64,000 nt of DNA from positions 1 to 64,000 of the forward strand of contig JAFGGJ010000022.1 in NCBI GenBank assembly GCA_016930595.1, given 5' to 3'. Below, piece by piece: positions 58,329 through 64,000 of the stretch. The notes under the pieces are model-generated. The model searched no databases. It worked only from the letters and a program-made list of their open reading frames with translations, and was not told the DNA's origin. Each line of letters begins with the position of its first letter. Positions within the stretch are counted from its first letter, which is position 1. The position numbers and the translations under genes were made by a program. Source of the stretch: Planctomycetota bacterium. Lineage in GTDB: Bacteria > Planctomycetota > SZUA-567 > JAFGGJ01.

Positions 58329-58366
58329 ATAAGGTACTTAACTGGCTCCGGAAACGAGGTCTCATT

Positions 58367-61300
58367 ATGAAGAAGATGCTTCTTCTTTTTGCGTTCGGTG
58401 TCATGCTTCTGGCTCCGGCCGTCTCCGCTCAGGAAAACTACAAGCTGGCGCAGGGTCTTTCCAGGATCGGGCTTAATGAACTGGCCATCTTTCTCATGGA
58501 GAACAACAAGTCCGGCCGGGGCGGGGCCGAAGCAAAGGCCGGCATGGGTGTCGCCTACGTTCAGCTTGCCGAAAACGAGAAGAATGCCGATAAGAAGCGC
58601 GATTACTATGCAAAGGCCAAGGATTATCTGACTCAGGCCACCAGGGAACTCGGTGAAAACCACCCCCTCTACGGCGAAGTCGCCGGTGCACTGGGCGAAT
58701 TGGACCTGGCCAAGGCGCGCGCCAATATGAAACAGCTCAAGGCTATTACGGACGTTGAGAAAAAAGCCGAATTCATGGCCGAAGCACGCGCCATCTTTCT
58801 CGACGTCGTCAAGAAGTTCAAGACCTCCTATGACGGCGCTATGAAGGAATACCTGGACACCAAGAAGCGCGTCGAGGAAGAAGATAAGGTCACGGTCAAG
58901 CGCGAGAGGCTCGAGGAGAAACTCAAGACCGCCCTGGAAAAGGCCGTTACCGCGGGGCAGAGATATTTCAAGGCCTGTTTCGAAGCCGTCGATTCCTATG
59001 AAGACAACAGCGCCGACAAGCGCTCTTTCGTCTCCAAGGTCACCGAAGAAGCCGACGCCTTTATCAAGGTGTTTGACGAGTATCTTCTCATCACCAGTTG
59101 GGGCCATTTCGCCAAGGGCTTCATGCAGATGAAAGGCGAGGATTTCGAGAACGCCACCGGCTCCTTCGACCTCGTCATCGATATTGATATGGCCGAAATC
59201 CCCAAGATTTACCATGAGTTCATCAACGGTATCAGGGAACCGGCCTTCTACTACAAGGCCGATTGCCAGCTCAAGGCCCGCAGGTACAGGGATGCCGAAG
59301 GAACCTGCTCCGGCTACATGATGGAATACCGCGGCAGGCTCAACGAAAACTGGGGCCAGGCCGTCATCAACGTCCTCGCTGAAGCACAGTGGGCTCAGAA
59401 GAACTACAAGCAGGCCGTCCAGACGCTCAAGAAGGGTATCGACCTCCACGGAACCTGGGAATACAACTACAGGGAACTCTTGGCGAAATGGTATAAGTGG
59501 TGCGAAGAAAACAAGCCGGACCTCGTCAGGTTCTTCGATGACGCCGCCACCATGTACGCCGCCGCACAGGGCGAATACCAGGCCGGCAAGTACAGGGACG
59601 CCGTCAGGGGCTACCGCAGGGCCGTCATGGCTTGCAGAAGGCCCGAAACCGACAGGCTCATGAAACTCAAGGTCGAACCCCAGGCCTGGTACGAAATGGG
59701 CCTCTCTTACTACAAGATGGATCGCCTCCCGGAAGCCGCTCTCTCTTGGTCCGAAGTCGTCCTCGGCTTCGCCGACAAGTTCCTCACCGAAAAGGACAAG
59801 CGCAACGAGGAAGTCTACGGGAAAACCAAGGAGACCGTCGAAAAGGCCAAAAAGAACATGCTCGCGGCATCCAACAAGATCTATAAACTCGAGAAAAACC
59901 GCGCCGCACGCGATATCGTCGGCTGGGCCCAGACCATCCTCATGAAAGTCGACCCCGACGCCAAGGACAAGTTCCAGATCGATATGGCCGAATCCAAGCT
60001 CGAGGAAATCAAGATTACCAAAAATCCCCAGAAACGCAGGGATATTATCGAAGAAGCCTTCCAGATGTTCACCGACGTCAAACACACCACCAAGTACTAT
60101 GACCGCTCCCGCTGGAAACGTGGCTACTGCCGCTACAAGCAGATCGATGAATATACCCGCGAGTGGGAAAGAGTCATCCAGAAGCCGATCCCGTCGGAAG
60201 TCCTCGACACCATGCGCAAATTAGCTGACGAAATGGACAGGTGCTTTGACGAGTTCGAGCAGTATGTGAAGGCCAACCCAACCTTCGATCCGGCCATCAA
60301 CAAATCAAGGGAGACTTACAGGATCACTACCCCCATACTCCGCGTCATCGCACACTACTCGGTGCAGGATTATGACGGCACGATCCGCATAGCCGTTCAG
60401 AACGCCGACAGGATAACCCTCGAAGACGCCAACTACCCCACCTATTACTGGTTCTACTTCAAGGCGCTTATCGAAAAAGCCAAGCTCCAGGCCGAACAGA
60501 AAATGCTCAAGGAGGCCGCCGCCCAGTTGAACGCCGCCGGCTCCCTTGTCGATGTCATGAACAAGCACAAGGACAAGGCCCTCTATTACACCGCCATGTG
60601 CGGCCAGGTCGGCTCCTCCTACAGGATCCTCGCAAAAATGGCGGCGGATGACGCCGCCGCCAACGAATACAAGGCTCAGAGCGCCATCTGGATCCGCAAG
60701 ACCATGCCGGCCAATCCCACCCCGCAGTTCCTCGTCGTCCTCGGGACCAACTTCTTCAAGCTCGGCATGTATGAAGACGCCCTCGAACTCTTTGACAAGC
60801 TCCTCAACGACCCTCAGAACGGCCTCGACCCCGACCGCAACAACATCACTACCGATATCCCGGAGAACATTTTCGCCGACCTCCGCAAGAGATCCTTCGA
60901 TGATGAAAAAGCCACGCGCGAATTGCGCAAGGCCATCGACCAGTTGAAAGAAGTCACCATCGTTCCGGAGACCGTTGACTACGCCAGGGCCACCGTCCTG
61001 CTGGACGCCATTGACAAGCTCATGCCCGATCACCCCGACAAGGAAGTCTTTAAGACCATCCGCAGTGAAATCGAAAACCGGAAGATAATTCTCTCCGCAC
61101 GTACGAAGACCATCGAATGCTACGTCGAGCTGGCCAAGGCCGCTGCCGCCGCCAATAACAAGGAAGAAGCCTCCGGCATGTACGAAAAGGCCGAAAAAGA
61201 CTCCCTCGCACTCCTCGAATTCTGGCCCAATGACCGCGACATCATGTACACCCTCGGCGAAATCAGGTTTGCACTGGGCAAGTTCACCGAAGCTTCTCAT

Positions 61301-62068
61301 AACTTCCATATCTCCCAGAAGTTCTTCAAGGAAGGCAGCCCCGAGTGGATACGCGCCAACAAGCGCATTGTCGAATGCGCCAGTGAAGCCGCCCTCAAGA
61401 AGGGCGACAAGCCCGAAGATGTTCAGGTCGCCACCGGCTACCTCCTCACTATCATCCAGGGCGTTCCCAAGAGCGACCTCGAAGCCGTCTGGCCCGACTT
61501 CGCCAAGGTTCTTCAGTCCTTCGTCGACCGGGGCGGCGTTATCCCGGAAGTCGAGCTGCCGGCCGGTGTCGACCTCGTCCCATGGTCCAAGAACGACGCC
61601 GAACTCCGTGCCGCCATCCAGACCACCACTATCTACCTCACCCAGCGCAACGTCCCCCCCGACGAGGCCAGGAAAATCCTGACGGACAAGGTCCACGACA
61701 TGCTGCGCGCCCGCATCGTGGGCAAAACCAGCGCCATCAAGGCTAACATCAACAAGAAAATCATCACGACCAAGGAGGAAGCCGACCTCTGGTACCGCAA
61801 GGAGCTCCTTACCTTCCTGACCGCTCCCTGCGTCGAAAAAGATGTGCTCAAAAAACAGGTCGCCGAAACAGGCGCCCTTACCGCGGAACAGATGCAGTCC
61901 GGCATCCCGGTTGAACTCTGGCCCCCGGACGAACGCAAAATGATCGAGGATTTCGGCTACGTTGACAAGGACGGCAAGATCACCGTCCCTGACGTTGACG
62001 CGGAATACAAGGAGATTGCCGGCGCTCTCAGCAAGTTCGGCACCAGCACCGGGGAAGACAATGAGTAG
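58367..62068 (+). CDS. Large secreted TPR protein (1233 aa)
   Basis: Signal peptide MKKMLLLFAFGVMLLAPAVSAQ; many helical TPR-like repeats (YVQLAENEKN.., WYEMGLSYYKMDRLPEAALSWSEV, FKLGMYEDALELFDKLL). Confidence 0.85.
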   Translation: MKKMLLLFAFGVMLLAPAVSAQENYKLAQGLSRIGLNELAIFLMENNKSGRGGAEAKAGMGVAYVQLAENEKNADKKRDYYAKAKDYLTQATRELGENHPLYGEVAGALGELDLAKARANMKQLKAITDVEKKAEFMAEARAIFLDVVKKFKTSYDGAMKEYLDTKKRVEEEDKVTVKRERLEEKLKTALEKAVTAGQRYFKACFEAVDSYEDNSADKRSFVSKVTEEADAFIKVFDEYLLITSWGHFAKGFMQMKGEDFENATGSFDLVIDIDMAEIPKIYHEFINGIREPAFYYKADCQLKARRYRDAEGTCSGYMMEYRGRLNENWGQAVINVLAEAQWAQKNYKQAVQTLKKGIDLHGTWEYNYRELLAKWYKWCEENKPDLVRFFDDAATMYAAAQGEYQAGKYRDAVRGYRRAVMACRRPETDRLMKLKVEPQAWYEMGLSYYKMDRLPEAALSWSEVVLGFADKFLTEKDKRNEEVYGKTKETVEKAKKNMLAASNKIYKLEKNRAARDIVGWAQTILMKVDPDAKDKFQIDMAESKLEEIKITKNPQKRRDIIEEAFQMFTDVKHTTKYYDRSRWKRGYCRYKQIDEYTREWERVIQKPIPSEVLDTMRKLADEMDRCFDEFEQYVKANPTFDPAINKSRETYRITTPILRVIAHYSVQDYDGTIRIAVQNADRITLEDANYPTYYWFYFKALIEKAKLQAEQKMLKEAAAQLNAAGSLVDVMNKHKDKALYYTAMCGQVGSSYRILAKMAADDAAANEYKAQSAIWIRKTMPANPTPQFLVVLGTNFFKLGMYEDALELFDKLLNDPQNGLDPDRNNITTDIPENIFADLRKRSFDDEKATRELRKAIDQLKEVTIVPETVDYARATVLLDAIDKLMPDHPDKEVFKTIRSEIENRKIILSARTKTIECYVELAKAAAAANNKEEASGMYEKAEKDSLALLEFWPNDRDIMYTLGEIRFALGKFTEASHNFHISQKFFKEGSPEWIRANKRIVECASEAALKKGDKPEDVQVATGYLLTIIQGVPKSDLEAVWPDFAKVLQSFVDRGGVIPEVELPAGVDLVPWSKNDAELRAAIQTTTIYLTQRNVPPDEARKILTDKVHDMLRARIVGKTSAIKANINKKIITTKEEADLWYRKELLTFLTAPCVEKDVLKKQVAETGALTAEQMQSGIPVELWPPDERKMIEDFGYVDKDGKITVPDVDAEYKEIAGALSKFGTSTGEDNE

Positions 62069-62120
62069 ATACTTGCGATACCTGCATTGCCCCGCTACAA
62101 TGTGGGAAAGGATTGATGTG

Positions 62121-63263
62121 ATGCGTGCCATATCGCTGCTTTCCGTTGCGCTCGCCTGTTCCTTCTGCGTGCTGCCGGTGCGGGCTGAGATCGCCGAGGA
62201 CGTTGCCCAGGACGCTATCGAAATGGTCAACGGCCACCTCTCCAATATCAAGATTATCTCCGATACCTGGATGAAAGTGACCGCCAAGCGCTTCCGTATC
62301 GAAACCCCCATTGATGCTTTCAAGGTCACCAAGGTCGTCTACTCGAACGCCCCGGATATGTACCGCATCGCCGAACAGGCGGCCGAAGAAGGCGATTACG
62401 AAAAAGCCCTCAAGCTCCTCATCTACGCCCTTACGAAGGAAGAGGGCAAGTACGACTGGTTCAAACAGTACCTCCTGTTCGATATCGCCCGCTACTACGT
62501 CAAGCACGGCGGCGAAGGCGACTTCGCAAAGGCACGCGAATACCTCCAGCGCCTCATGGCCGAAGTCCCCGATTCCCGCTTCCTTCCCGACGCCCTCCTC
62601 CTTAATGCCGAAACCTTCTTTGTTGAGGGCGCCGACCTCGAAGCCGCACACAAAGCCTTCATGGATGCCAGGTCCAGGTTCAAAACCATGGCTGCTCAGG
62701 TCAGCATCGAACATCAGAAGTGGCTCGAAGGCAAAGCATACTATGCCGAATACCGGGCCGGCGAATGCCTTATGCTTCTCAAGCGCTTCGGTGAGGCCGA
62801 AGCCGTCTTCAAGAGCGTGGCGGGCGTCGACGCGGAAAACCACCCCAGGGTCCATTACCTCGCCCGCCTCGGTACCGCCCAGGCCTATTGGCAGGAAGGC
62901 CAGATTGAAGAAGCCCTGCGCGACTTCAATAAGCTCATCGATGACGCCGAAATGGCCGGTATCAGGGATATCATGGCCGGCGCTTATGCCGGCCTCGGCG
63001 ACTGCTATTTCCAGAAGGGCGCTTATTTCGAAGCCCGCTGGAGCTACCTGAAAGTCGCCGTCCAGTTCTTCGATGCCCCCGATTACGCTGCCAAGTCCCT
63101 CTACAGGGTCGGCCTCTGCTACACTGAGATAATGAACAAGGAACAGGATGACGCCAAGCGCAAGAACGCCAGGAAAGAAGCCACCTATTACTTCAAGGAA
63201 GTCATCGCCGACTATACCGGTTTTTGGGCCGATAAGGCCAAGAAAGCTTTGGAGACTCTGTAA
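62121..63263 (+). CDS. Secreted TPR protein
   Basis: Signal peptide MRAISLLSVALACSFCVLPVRA; TPR motifs (AEEGDYEKALKLLIYAL, LLKRFGEAEAVFKSV, AYAGLGDCYFQKGAYFEARWSYLKV). Confidence 0.85.
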   Translation: MRAISLLSVALACSFCVLPVRAEIAEDVAQDAIEMVNGHLSNIKIISDTWMKVTAKRFRIETPIDAFKVTKVVYSNAPDMYRIAEQAAEEGDYEKALKLLIYALTKEEGKYDWFKQYLLFDIARYYVKHGGEGDFAKAREYLQRLMAEVPDSRFLPDALLLNAETFFVEGADLEAAHKAFMDARSRFKTMAAQVSIEHQKWLEGKAYYAEYRAGECLMLLKRFGEAEAVFKSVAGVDAENHPRVHYLARLGTAQAYWQEGQIEEALRDFNKLIDDAEMAGIRDIMAGAYAGLGDCYFQKGAYFEARWSYLKVAVQFFDAPDYAAKSLYRVGLCYTEIMNKEQDDAKRKNARKEATYYFKEVIADYTGFWADKAKKALETL

Positions 63264-63288
63264 GCTGCCTCGGAAAGGAGCTTTGAAA

Positions 63289-64000
63289 ATGGCTAGGAAA
63301 CTTGTTAGTGCGGCATTGCTGGTGCTGGCACTTGCGGTCTTTGTGCCGGTCGCAGCTTCCGTCTTCCCCGCTCCCGCCTTTGGCGAGGATGCCGCCGCCC
63401 AGGTCGTTAAAGAACGTACCCTGTGGGACAATATCAAGGCCGGCGGCCTTACCGAAATGTTCATTATTCTCCTCTCTATCGTCGGCCTCGCACTCTCCAT
63501 TCAGGGTATGGTCGAACTCCGGCGCGACCGCCAGATCCCTCCCCATGTCCTCCAGGAGATAGAAGGCCTCGTCGAAGAGCAGAACTACGAGGAAGCCCTG
63601 GACTACTGCGACTCCGAGGATAACTTCCTCGCAAACGTCGCCGGCGCAGCGCTTACCAAGATCAGCAACGGCTATGACCGTATGCTTGATGCCACCGGCG
63701 AAGCCGTCGAGGAGAACGCTTCCATCCTCAATACCAGGATCTCCTACCTCTCGCTTATCGCCAGCGTCGCACCCATGCTCGGCCTGCTCGGTACGGTCCT
63801 CGGTATGATCGAAGCCTTCAACGTCATCGCCGCCATGCAGGGCGCCACCACCCCGGCCGAACTGGCCGACGGTATCTCCAAGGCCCTCATCACCACCGCT
63901 ACCGGCCTTATCGTCGCCATTCCTATCCTGGTCGTCTACATGTTCCTCCGTAACAGGGTCATGCGGATTACCCAGGAGGTTACCGTCCTCATGGGTGAAA
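63289..64000 (+). CDS. exbB: MotA/TolQ/ExbB proton channel family protein, 3'-truncated by window
   Basis: Not in the supplied ORF track because it has no stop in the window; translation MARKLVSAALLVLALAVFVPVAAS...LTEMFIILLSIVGLALSIQGM...LSLIASVAPMLGLLGTVLGMIEAFNVIAA...ISKALITTATGLIVAIPILVVY. Confidence 0.93.
   Translation, partial: MARKLVSAALLVLALAVFVPVAASVFPAPAFGEDAAAQVVKERTLWDNIKAGGLTEMFIILLSIVGLALSIQGMVELRRDRQIPPHVLQEIEGLVEEQNYEEALDYCDSEDNFLANVAGAALTKISNGYDRMLDATGEAVEENASILNTRISYLSLIASVAPMLGLLGTVLGMIEAFNVIAAMQGATTPAELADGISKALITTATGLIVAIPILVVYMFLRNRVMRITQEVTVLMGE

Noticed and set aside
60305-62332. 675-aa minus-strand ORF (and similar: 58322-60085, 62028-63500, 55524-57200, 48895-50868)
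   Set aside because: Antisense to well-supported TPR, secretin and PilM genes; composition reflects codon bias of the sense strand, and no signal peptides or family motifs.

Overview
High-GC bacterial chromosomal window with no RNA genes, CRISPR arrays or recognisable mobile elements. Gene content (CARDB-rich lipoproteins, two secretin paralogues with N-terminal helical regions, large TPR proteins beside an ExbB homologue) suggests a PVC/Planctomycetes-like or candidate-phylum Gram-negative; this is inference. Main blocks: (1) a radical-SAM/SPASM protein with an unusual C-terminal extension behind a textbook sigma54 -24/-12 site; (2) large multi-domain lipoproteins (CARDB array; Ig-like plus jelly-roll modules) and a GH28-like beta-helix enzyme; (3) a minus-strand housekeeping operon tpiA-secG-yicC-gmk-rpoZ-coaC followed by a GH20-like protein, an MGMT and a lipoprotein; (4) a pfkB-family kinase and glnS; (5) an Mla-type lipid-transport operon (MlaE, PHP, unknown secreted protein, MlaF, a Trp-Pro repeat lipoprotein, MlaD with C-terminal repeats) plus a divergent YchF-like GTPase; (6) assorted membrane and regulatory genes, recJ and a TonB-dependent receptor; (7) a type-IV-pilus-like cluster (PilM-PilN fusion, two inner-membrane proteins, two tandem paralogous secretins), then a separate promoter driving a 1233-aa TPR protein, a second TPR protein and an ExbB homologue truncated by the window edge. 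Best candidates for something undescribed: the Mla operon with its Trp-Pro repeat lipoprotein, the dual-secretin/TPR/ExbB locus, and the predicted leaderless mlaE promoter whose spacer is exactly a (CGG) repeat. All family calls come from reading motifs in the translations; no searches were run.
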